Positions 17,517 to 24,692 of a stretch of DNA of 34,279 nt are shown in pieces. A model generated the notes under the pieces. It ran no database searches and had not been told where the DNA came from. It was given only the letters and a program-made list of their open reading frames with translations. Where the stretch lies: contig CAMZKN010000072.1 in assembly GCA_947311315.1 (NCBI GenBank), forward strand, positions 1 through 34,279, written 5' to 3'. Within the stretch, counting starts at the first letter, position 1. Each line of letters opens with the position of its first letter. The position numbers and the translations under genes are program-made. The stretch comes from an uncultured Desulfobulbaceae bacterium. GTDB lineage: Bacteria > Desulfobacterota > Desulfobulbia > Desulfobulbales > Desulfocapsaceae.

Positions 17517-17906
17517 ATGAGCGTGCATTTGTATCAGATTGTGGTTGTGGGCATAGCTTCCGTGATGATTTTTCAGGGAATAAAGGAGTTTGCCAAACGT
17601 GAAGCAGGGCAGACTGTGTTAAAGCTTTGCGTGCGACTTCTTGTATGGGGGGGGATGGCCTTAATTTCTGTATATCCCAACTTTACCTGGTATCTGTCTA
17701 AAATTATAGGCATTGAAGATAATATAAATGCGGTAATGGTTACGGGTTTTCTGTTTGTTTTCTTGATTATATTTAAGCTCCTTTCTGCAATAGAAAAAAT
17801 AGAACAAAATATCTCTGAAATTACACGCAAAGAGGCGTTAAATGAAGCACATGACCGCATCCAAAAGTTACGACTTGAGATTTTAGAGCTAAAAAAGAAA
17901 CAGTAA
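17517..17906 (+). CDS. DUF2304 small membrane protein
   Basis: A 129-residue protein with three hydrophobic segments (about 5-22, 35-53 and 66-85) and a charged, helical, probably coiled-coil tail (87-129, ending EILELKKKQ). This layout and the position directly behind a DPM1-like GT2 gene are typical of DUF2304, whose members seem to anchor or assist such synthases; biochemical function is not established as far as I know. A run of eight G (17647-17654) encodes Trp-Gly-Gly in the second membrane segment. It ends the glycan cluster and converges on rsgA. Confidence 0.8.
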   Translation: MSVHLYQIVVVGIASVMIFQGIKEFAKREAGQTVLKLCVRLLVWGGMALISVYPNFTWYLSKIIGIEDNINAVMVTGFLFVFLIIFKLLSAIEKIEQNISEITRKEALNEAHDRIQKLRLEILELKKKQ

Positions 17907-17932
17907 GCTTTATTTCATGGTGCAAAGATGTT

Positions 17933-18916
17933 TCACTTCTTCCGCCGATGCCGCTTCTCCCTATATTTTGGCTCAGCCTCCATTGCTTCAACTTCCGTGA
18001 GAATGTGCAGGTAGGTTGTATATCGCTCCCTGTCGATGATTTTTTCTGATACCAGTTCTGTCACTGCGCATCCCGGCTCCTGCTGGTGTTTGCAGTCTCT
18101 GAATCTGCAGTAGCTGTTGTTTGCCTGTTCAAAACCTGGGAAATGTGCGGCCAGTTCGAGTGCCGATACATCCACCAGACCAAAATCGTTGAATCCCGGT
18201 GAGTCTATAAGTTCGCCACCTGTTGGTAAACTGTGGAGGGTGGATACGGTTGTTGTGTTTTTCCCTCTTTTTTTTGTCTCGCTGATTTCACCTGTCTGGA
18301 GATTGAGTTCCGGCAGCATGGTGTTGAGCAACGAACTTTTACCCACTCCCGTTGGGCCGACAAAAATCCCCCGGTGTCCTTTACTGAAAAAATCTGTCAG
18401 CGCCTGCAAACCGTAGCCACTTTCTGCGCTTAGTGAAAAACAGGGGACGGATTCCTGATAGAGCGCATATATTTCTTTAGCATATGTGGTAAAACAGGGA
18501 AGATCTGATTTGTTAACGAGGATTGTTGGTTGCAGATAATTTGCCCTGGCCGCAACAATGGCGCGGTCGATAAATCCGGGCGGAGGCAGTGGCTCGCAGC
18601 AGACAACAATAGAGAGCACATCAAGATTGGCTCCAACGATATGGATGCCGCCACGAGCGTCTCTTCGGCAGAGTTCGGAGTCCCGCTCAAGACGGGTAAG
18701 CACTTCACCATCTACTTTCACGTTATCACCCACAACATGACCTGAGTTTCGCTTCACCCGAACCATTTTTGTCTGTCCGTCGGATTCAAATCGAACGTCA
18801 ACGGCTACCCCGTAATGGGCGACGATAACGCCTTTTTCTCTATTTATTTGGTTTTTCACGGAAATTAAGGTGACCTTGTGTTTTGTAAGAAGGAGTTCTA
18901 TCGTCAAATTATACAC
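17933..18916 (-). CDS. rsgA: Ribosome small-subunit-dependent GTPase RsgA
   Basis: A circularly permuted GTPase that matures the 30S subunit. An OB-fold occupies about 25-90. The G motifs then appear in permuted order: G4 NKSD (135-138), SAES (163-166) as G5, G1 GPTGVGKSSLLN (187-198), G2 region GKNTTT (219-223) and G3 DSPGF (238-242). A zinc knuckle follows with Cys270, Cys275, His277 and Cys283. The tail is very basic (EKRHRRKK), suited to rRNA. Length 327 matches the family. There is no ATG before the OB-fold; the start is GTG at 18916 or a later GTG/TTG such as the GTG beginning VKNQINREK. Divergent from the DUF4143 ATPase gene. Confidence 0.93.
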   Translation of the reverse strand: MYNLTIELLLTKHKVTLISVKNQINREKGVIVAHYGVAVDVRFESDGQTKMVRVKRNSGHVVGDNVKVDGEVLTRLERDSELCRRDARGGIHIVGANLDVLSIVVCCEPLPPPGFIDRAIVAARANYLQPTILVNKSDLPCFTTYAKEIYALYQESVPCFSLSAESGYGLQALTDFFSKGHRGIFVGPTGVGKSSLLNTMLPELNLQTGEISETKKRGKNTTTVSTLHSLPTGGELIDSPGFNDFGLVDVSALELAAHFPGFEQANNSYCRFRDCKHQQEPGCAVTELVSEKIIDRERYTTYLHILTEVEAMEAEPKYREKRHRRKK

Positions 18917-18924
18917 TATATTTC

Positions 18925-18952
18925 TTGCATTTAAACCGGTTTCTTATATATT
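18925..18952 (+). promoter_or_regulatory. Candidate sigma70-type promoter for the DUF4143 ATPase gene
   Basis: TTGCAT (18925-18930) and TATATT (18947-18952) are 16 bp apart, about 30 bp before the ATG at 18982. The match is moderate, but it lies in the divergent gap where a promoter is needed. Confidence 0.3.
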
Positions 18953-18981
18953 GCATTATCGATGCAAAAAAGGAAGCAAAA

Positions 18982-20136
18982 ATGGAATTACTGAGTCGTT
19001 TTTTTAGAAAGCCAAGGCAGAGTTTTTTCTTGTTTGGCCCCAGAGGCACCGGAAAGTCAACCTGGTTGAAGCAACATTTCTCTGACGCCGTTGTCATAGA
19101 CCTTTTGGCGCCTGAAGTGTTTCGCAGGTTTGCCGCACATCCTGAACGTCTGCGTGATATAGTCACAGGTGCAGAGGGTAAAATAATCATAATAGATGAA
19201 GTTCAGAAAATTCCTGAGCTTCTTGATGTGGTTCATGAACTCATCGAAAAAGGGAGTGGCTTCCAGTTTATCCTTACCGGTTCCAGTGCCCGTAAACTTA
19301 AAAGAACCGGTGTTGATCTTTTGGCCGGCCGTGCAATTGTTAAAACAATGCATCCCTTTATGGCCACAGAACTGGATTCTTCTTTCAGCCTTACTGAAAG
19401 CTTGCAGTTCGGTCTCGTGCCTTTAGTCGTTGCTTCCCTCGACCCGGCTGAAACCCTTGCTTCCTATGTCGCGCTTTATTTAAGAGAAGAAGTTCAGATG
19501 GAAGGCATTGTTCGAAATATTGGTGCATTCAGCCGTTTTCTTGAAGCGGTCAGCTTCTCCCATGGTAGTATTTTGAATGTTTCTGAAGTGGCAAGAGAAT
19601 GTCAGGTTAAGCGAAAAACCGTCGATAATTATCTGGCAGTCCTTGACGACCTGTTGCTCTCCTTTCGCGTACCTGTTTTTGCCAGAAGAGCCAAACGTCA
19701 CCTGATTTCGCATCCAAAGTTTTATTATTTTGATTGTGGCATCTTCAGGTCTTTGCGGCCAACTGGCCCCTTGGACAGTTCGTCTGAAATTGATGGTGGA
19801 GCTCTCGAAGGTTTAGTGGCCCAACATTTGCGGGCCTGGATTGCGTATAGTAGTAACGTTTGCACTCTCTCTTACTGGCGAACAAAATCAGGGGTTGAAG
19901 TCGATTTTGTACTTTATGGTGAGAATACGTTTTGGGCAATTGAGGTGAAAAACTCTGCCAGGATTAACAGTAAGATGCTTAAGGGGCTAACGGCTTTCAG
20001 GGAAGATTATCCCGAAGCTCGGGCTCTTCTTTTATACCGTGGTGAAGAGCGGTTGATGATTAATGATGTACTTTGTTTGCCATGCGAGTCGTTCCTGCGG
20101 GGGCTTATTCCGAATGAACACTTGGTTGGCGGGTAA
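18982..20136 (+). CDS. AAA-type ATPase with DUF4143 domain
   Basis: A 384-residue protein of the widespread AAA_14/DUF4143 type. Walker A is FGPRGTGKSTW (18-28), Walker B IIIIDEVQKIP (68-78) and a sensor-like block ILTGSSARKLKR (97-108). A winged-helix-like middle (VSEVARECQVKRKTVDNYLA) precedes the C-terminal DUF4143 part, which ends with EVDFVLY and FWAIEVKNSARI, a PD-(D/E)XK-like nuclease fold. The cellular role of the family is unknown; such genes are common solitary accessory genes with antitoxin- or mobile-like distribution. ATG 18982 has AAGGAAG at 18970-18976, so I reject the TTG at 18925. Confidence 0.88.
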   Translation: MELLSRFFRKPRQSFFLFGPRGTGKSTWLKQHFSDAVVIDLLAPEVFRRFAAHPERLRDIVTGAEGKIIIIDEVQKIPELLDVVHELIEKGSGFQFILTGSSARKLKRTGVDLLAGRAIVKTMHPFMATELDSSFSLTESLQFGLVPLVVASLDPAETLASYVALYLREEVQMEGIVRNIGAFSRFLEAVSFSHGSILNVSEVARECQVKRKTVDNYLAVLDDLLLSFRVPVFARRAKRHLISHPKFYYFDCGIFRSLRPTGPLDSSSEIDGGALEGLVAQHLRAWIAYSSNVCTLSYWRTKSGVEVDFVLYGENTFWAIEVKNSARINSKMLKGLTAFREDYPEARALLLYRGEERLMINDVLCLPCESFLRGLIPNEHLVGG

Positions 20137-20147
20137 TTTCATTTTCT

Positions 20148-20783
20148 TTAAGAGTCCGTTGCCAGTTTCAAACCAATAAGCATCATTACAGTGCCGGTCA
20201 TACCGTCAAAAATCGCATTAATCTTTGGTTGTTGCAAAAAACGTTTTGCCCTGTTCACCATGGCTGCAAGCAGACATTGATAAATCATGCCTATACAAAA
20301 ATGGAGTCCGGCGATAAAAAGAGACTGCATCAGTGGTGGTTGGGTCGGGTCAATAAATTGTGGCAGGAAGGCCATATAAAAAATAACAGTTTTTGGATTG
20401 AGCACGTTCGAGAGAAAACCTTCCCGCAAAGATCGTATCAACTGAAAAGATTCCTGTTGTGATGCATAACCGGCAGAAATAATACTCTGACGTCCCTGGA
20501 TCACACGTTTCCAGCTACATAAACCGAGCCATACAAGATAAGCCGCTCCCGCAAGTTTCAGGCTGTTAAAGGCCCATGCTGTCTGCAGCAGGATCACTGA
20601 AATGCCAAGAGCGGAGACGGTTGCATGGACAAAGAGACCGGTGCAGATGCCAAGTGAACTCGCTGCACCATCCCACCATCCTCCCCGCGCACTGTTTCTT
20701 ATCACCAGCATCGTGTCCACGCCTGGCGTCAGGGTGAGGAGTGTTACCGCTATCAGGCAGGCGGCAAAAGTGTGTGTATCCAT
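20148..20783 (-). CDS. LysE/RhtB-family amino acid exporter
   Basis: A 211-residue inner-membrane protein with about six hydrophobic segments. The N-terminal signature is LLTLTPGVDTMLVIRNSARG (16-35), close to the TPGPN block of RhtB/LysE exporters; GAAYLVWLGLCSW near 78-90 and FLSNVLNPKTVIFYMAFLPQF near 124 are further family blocks. Members expel amino acids such as homoserine, threonine or lysine, but the substrate cannot be read here. It converges on the DUF4143 ATPase gene with an 11-bp gap and is transcribed away from the repeat island. Confidence 0.9.
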   Translation of the reverse strand: MDTHTFAACLIAVTLLTLTPGVDTMLVIRNSARGGWWDGAASSLGICTGLFVHATVSALGISVILLQTAWAFNSLKLAGAAYLVWLGLCSWKRVIQGRQSIISAGYASQQESFQLIRSLREGFLSNVLNPKTVIFYMAFLPQFIDPTQPPLMQSLFIAGLHFCIGMIYQCLLAAMVNRAKRFLQQPKINAIFDGMTGTVMMLIGLKLATDS

Positions 20784-20921
20784 GGTATTTTCTATTGTAT
20801 TTGAGCAGAATGAGTATTATCGGTATTAAAAAGATACAGAATATAATAAATTTCTGATAAAATCAGTTAAATTTATCAGCATAGGAAATTTCATTTTTGC
20901 GGAGCTCAAAAAACGAATATC

Positions 20922-21037
20922 GAATATCGAACAAGGAATGTTGAACCGCCGAAGGGGTAAAGCCTTTGCTCTGTAGTTTTTTTATTCCGATCGATATCGG
21001 AGTCTGCGCTTACCTCGATATTCCTTGTTCGACATTC
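20922..21037. repeat. 18-bp inverted repeat spanning about 116 bp
   Basis: GAATATCGAACAAGGAAT at 20922-20939 is matched in reverse complement by ATTCCTTGTTCGACATTC at 21020-21037 with one mismatch. The left arm is preceded by a partial repeat of the same motif (CGAATAT twice). The loop contains the direct-repeat copy and a small palindrome. This could be a miniature element or a recombination site. Confidence 0.7.
20934..20968 (+). repeat. 35-bp direct repeat, copy 1
   Basis: Starts AGGAATGTTGAA and ends AAAGCCTTTG. It agrees at 33 of 35 positions with copy 2 at 21459-21493. It overlaps the left arm of the inverted repeat. Weaker similarity continues for about 25 bp downstream of both copies. 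Confidence 0.85.
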
Positions 21038-21046
21038 TCTTTTTAA

Positions 21047-21088
21047 AACCCGCCTGCAGGGAGTTGAGTGGAATGATCAACTCGGGTT
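21047..21088 (+). repeat. Bulged hairpin upstream of the DUF2442 gene
   Basis: AACCC (21047-21051) and GAGTTGA (21061-21067) together pair with TCAACTC (21077-21083) and GGGTT (21084-21088), giving 12 base pairs. A nine-base one-sided bulge (GCCTGCAGG) interrupts the left strand, and the loop is GTGGAATGA. It ends 39 bp before the DUF2442 start and may be a regulatory or recombination structure. Confidence 0.5.
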
Positions 21089-21127
21089 GAAACAGTTACA
21101 AATAAAACTTTTATATTGGGTAAACGG

Positions 21128-21403
21128 ATGAGTCCCACTGTGTTTAGAGAGCATGGCTTGAACACTTCGGACGTTGAGGTAACAAATATTACCACACACG
21201 GAATATGGATTTTAGCCCATAATAGAGAACTATTCGTATCATATGAAGATTTCCCGTGGTTTAAAGACCAAACCGTCAAGTCAATCATTACAATTGAGGA
21301 GCATTTCCCAGGTCATTTTTATTGGCCTGATATAGACGTTGATTTAACAGAAGAAATTATTGAACATCCTGAAAGATTTCCTCTAAAAGCAAAAATCGCA
21401 TAG
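21128..21403 (+). CDS. DUF2442 domain protein
   Basis: A 91-residue protein matching the DUF2442 pattern: DVEVTNITTHGIWILAHNRE, then the block YEDFPWFKD, and HFYWPDIDVDLTEEII near the end. Members are small and often paired with a DUF4160 gene in toxin-antitoxin-like loci, but no DUF4160 partner is visible on either side. ATG 21128 is preferred to TTG 21116; the ribosome site is poor. The gene lies between two copies of a 35-bp repeat, so it may be a cassette that moved as a unit. Function is unknown. Confidence 0.8.
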   Translation: MSPTVFREHGLNTSDVEVTNITTHGIWILAHNRELFVSYEDFPWFKDQTVKSIITIEEHFPGHFYWPDIDVDLTEEIIEHPERFPLKAKIA

Positions 21404-21458
21404 TCGGGCAGCTTGAAGATAATACTCTATCGCCTTGCGACTGCTGAATTGATAACGT

Positions 21459-21493
21459 AGGAATGTTGAATCGCCGAAGGGGAAAAGCCTTTG
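21459..21493 (+). repeat. 35-bp direct repeat, copy 2
   Basis: Second copy of the repeat at 20934-20968, with two mismatches. It is followed by a short perfect hairpin, GCCC-GAA-GGGC (21513-21523). It lies about 70 bp upstream of the nitroreductase gene and may overlap its promoter region. Confidence 0.85.
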
Positions 21494-21564
21494 GTGTGTT
21501 GTTTTCAAATCCGCCCGAAGGGCATCATATCCCTCCCTCTGTATGGTACTAAAAAGGAGTCATC

Positions 21565-22089
21565 ATGTTTATAGATCTATTGCGAACACGGCGAAGTATC
21601 AGGCAGTTTCAGGATAAAGCAGTAGAACAGGAAAAAATTGATACACTCGTTGAAGCGGCGCTGCGTGCGCCTTCGTCCAGAAGTCTGAATCCATGGGAAT
21701 TCATCGTTGTGACCGAATCCGAAAAATTGGTCGATCTGGCGAAGGCTAAACCCCATGGCGGCTCCTTTATCAAAAACGCGCCACTTGCAATCGTTGTCTG
21801 CGCCGATCCATCTCAGTGCGATGTCTGGATTGAAGATTGTTCCATAGCGTCACTTATTCTGCACCTTGCCGCAACCGATTTGGGGCTCGGCAGTTGCTGG
21901 GTGCAAATCAGAAAACGTGACCACACCCCGGAGATGTCCGCTGAAGAGTACATTAAGAAGATGCTGGAGCTGCCTGATAATATGGTCGTTGAAGCGGTTA
22001 TTGCCATTGGTTACGGCAAAGAAGAAAAATCAGCCCACCCTGCCTCTTCCCTGCCTTATAAGAAGATTCATGAAGAGAAATTTGGTTAA
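21565..22089 (+). CDS. Nitroreductase family protein (FMN-dependent)
   Basis: A 174-residue flavoprotein of the NADH oxidase/nitroreductase family: the N-terminal FMN-phosphate block is RTRRSIRQFQDKAV (7-20), then ALRAPSSRSLNPWEFIVVT (32-50), and LAATDLGLGSCWVQIR near 101 and AIGYGKEE near 146. Members reduce nitro-compounds, quinones or other acceptors with NAD(P)H. ATG 21565 has AAAAAGGAG at 21550-21558. It precedes aceE by 14 bp and is probably the first gene of the pyruvate dehydrogenase operon; a link to redox balance is only inference. Confidence 0.88.
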   Translation: MFIDLLRTRRSIRQFQDKAVEQEKIDTLVEAALRAPSSRSLNPWEFIVVTESEKLVDLAKAKPHGGSFIKNAPLAIVVCADPSQCDVWIEDCSIASLILHLAATDLGLGSCWVQIRKRDHTPEMSAEEYIKKMLELPDNMVVEAVIAIGYGKEEKSAHPASSLPYKKIHEEKFG

Positions 22090-22103
22090 TAGGAGATCTG
22101 CTT

Positions 22104-24665
22104 ATGGGGACATTTTTCAAAGATCAGGATCCGGAAGAGACAAAAGACTGGCTCGATTCTCTTGAGGGAGTGATAGAAAAAGAAGGTAGCGAAAAAGCGG
22201 ATTTTCTTTTACGCAAACTCACAGACCGGGCCAGAGAACTTGGCGTATCAACCTCTCCCGGGGTTCTCACGCCCTACTCCAATACCATTCTGCCCGAAAA
22301 TGAAGACAAAATACCGGGTGATTCCATTGTCGCCAGAAATGTAGCGGCCTATGTCCGCTGGAACGCCATGGCTATGGTGGCAAGAGCCAATAAAGACGGC
22401 AAAGGTCTTGGCGGTCATATCGCAACATATACCTCCGTTTCCGCTATGTATGAGGTGGGATACAACTGGTTTTTTAGAGGGCCGGAGAGCAAGAGCGGGG
22501 CTGACCTGATCTATTTTCAGGGACACAGCTCACCTGGTATTTATAGTCGCGCTTTTGTTGAGGGCAGGTTGGATGAGAAACACTTAAAAAATTTTCGTCA
22601 GGAAGTTGGTGGACACGGCTTATCATCCTATCCGCACCCCTGGCTGATGCCGGATTTTTGGCAATTTCCCACAGTATCCATGGGCTTGGGCCCAATGGCA
22701 GCCATCTATCAGGCCCGTTTTATGCGATATATGGAGAGCAGGGAGTTGCGCAGTGCCGGTGATAGAAAAGTCTGGGTTTTTATGGGGGATGGCGAATCGG
22801 ATGAACCCGAATCGCTTGGTGCATTGTCGCTTGCCGCCCGTGAGAATCTTGATAACCTCATCTTTGTGGTCAACTGCAATCTGCAGCGTCTGGACGGGCC
22901 TGTTCGTGGGAATGGTAAAATCATTCAGGAACTGGAAGGTCGTTTCAGGGGTGCTGGCTGGCATGTGATCAAGCTGTTGTGGGGCAGCGAGTGGGATGCT
23001 GTTTTGCAACGGGATAACGAAGGGTTACTGCTGAAAAAAAATTCAGCTCGATGGTGGATGGTGATTTTCAGACCATTCGCGCCCGTGGCCCCAAATATTT
23101 ACGGGAAAAAGTATTTGGTGACGATCCTCGTCTGCTGGCTCTCGTGGAAGATATGAGCGATGACCAGCTCTGGCAGATGACAAGGGGTGGCCATGATCCA
23201 CGCAAAGTGTATGCAGCCTATTCCGCGGCGCTAAAATATAAAGGTAAACCCACTGTCATCCTGATTAAAACCATTAAAGGTTTTGGTATGGGGCAGGCGG
23301 GTGAGTCGGTAATGGTTGCCCATAACGTAAAAAAAATGGACATCAGCTCCTTAAAAGAATTCAGAGACCGGTTTCACGTGCCTTTAAAAGATGATGAGCT
23401 GGCGGCTCTTCCGTTTATCAAGCCGGAACCGGGCAGCCCGGAAGATCAGTTTATTCAAAAAAGCCGAAAAACTCTGGGCGGGCCTGTTCCCTTTCGTAAT
23501 ACAAGCCATAATCCGCTGCCCGCACCACCACTTACCACGTTTAAGGGCCTTCTTGCTTCATCAAAAGGACGGGAATTGTCGACAACCATGGCCTTTGTCC
23601 GTCTGCTTGGCACTCTGGTGAAGGATAAGGGGATCGGCAAACATATTGTCCCCATCATTCCGGATGAGGCCAGAACCTTTGGTATGGAGGGATTATTTCG
23701 TCAACTTGGCATCTACGCACCCACCGGCCAACTCTACGAACCCCAGGACTCCGAGACAATATCCTGGTATAGAGAAGACCCGAAAGGGCAGATTTTTGAG
23801 GAAGGGATAACTGAAGCAGGGGCAATTTCATCCTGGCTGGCAGCAGCCACGGCTCATACCAACTATGATGTGCCGATGATTCCCTTTTATACCTTCTACT
23901 CCATGTTTGGTTTTCAGCGGATTGGTGATCAGATATGGGCTGCTTTTTGCTTCAGCATACCCGTCTTGTAAAGCCTATGACCCGACCTTTAGTTACGAGG
24001 TTGCGGTGCTTGTACAAAAGGGCATTGAGCGGATGTTTGAGCAGGGAGAAGATATCTTTTACTATATTACCCTGCAAAATGAAAACTACCCACATCCTGA
24101 GATGCCCGAAGGTGCAGAAGAAGGCATTAATAAGGGGATGTACCTTTTTCGTAAAGGAGGCGATAGTGCGCTGCGGGTACAGCTGATGGGCAGCGGCTCC
24201 ATTATGAGAGAAGTGATTGCGGCGGCTGATCTGCTTTTGCAGGATTTTGGTGTTGAGGCGGATATCTGGTCTATACTTGGTGTGAATCAGTTGCACAGAG
24301 AAGGCATGGTTATTGACGATTGGAATCGGAGCCATCCCGATCAGCCACCGCAGAAAACATATGTCGAACAGCAGCTCGAAAATCATAACGGGCCGGTTAT
24401 TATTACTACAGACTATGTCCAGGCTTACCCTGAACAACTGCGCCGCCTGATTCCCACACAACTCACCATTCTCGGTACTGATGGTTATGGCCGCAGTGAC
24501 TCAAGAGAGGTGTTACGCCGATTTTTCAAGGTTGACAGATATCATATCGTTGTTGCTGCCCTGCAGAGTTTAATGAAAGAGGGTAAGCTGGAAACCGCAA
24601 CGGTAACCGAGGCGCTGCAAAAATATGGTATTGACCCGAAAGCCGGGCATGCTGTTAATCGATGA
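22104..24665 (+). pseudogene. aceE: Pyruvate dehydrogenase E1 (homodimeric), disrupted by a frameshift and a deletion
   Basis: AceE decarboxylates pyruvate and acetylates the E2 lipoyl arm. Frame 1 (from ATG 22104, AGGAG at 22091-22095) carries the thiamine-diphosphate motif GDGESDEPESLGALSLA (228-244). The protein then breaks twice. At A8 (23034-23041) frame 1 must slip back one base to continue as KKKFSSMVDGDFQTI. Near 23940-23945, after FGFQRIGDQIWAA, about 32 codons are missing and the frame changes; the text resumes in frame 3 at SAYPSCKAYDP. The missing piece corresponds to the family segment containing GEGLQH and DGHSH, which contributes active-site residues. The three parts total about 851 residues, and adding 32 gives about 883, close to the 887 of E. 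coli AceE. Probably a real pseudogene; the A8 alone could be a sequencing error. Confidence 0.85.
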
Positions 24666-24692
24666 TAAGCTACAAAGGAAATAAGGAAATCG

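Larger units (their letters stand above)
20784..21127. other. Gene-free, repeat-rich intergenic region
   Basis: No credible coding sequence. It contains the first copy of a 35-bp repeat, an 18-bp inverted repeat with about 80 bp between the arms, a small palindrome TCCGAT-cgat-ATCGGA (about 20986-21001) and a bulged hairpin at 21047-21088, described separately. The first 100 bp should hold the promoter of the minus-strand LysE gene; I see no clear boxes. Confidence 0.6.

Noticed and set aside
20922..21088. Integron attC site
   Set aside because: The canonical GTTRRRY and RYYYAAC core sites are absent and no integrase gene is present, though a related single-strand structure cannot be excluded.
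21128..21403. Toxin-antitoxin pair with DUF4160
   Set aside because: No DUF4160-like frame adjoins the DUF2442 gene on either strand.
23034..23041. Programmed -1 frameshifting in aceE
   Set aside because: The run could slip, but the second lesion at about 23940 removes an active-site segment, so recoding could not give a working enzyme; I therefore call a pseudogene.
23952..24461. 169-codon open frame on the minus strand opposite aceE
   Set aside because: Antisense to the conserved AceE C-terminal coding sequence and without motifs of its own.
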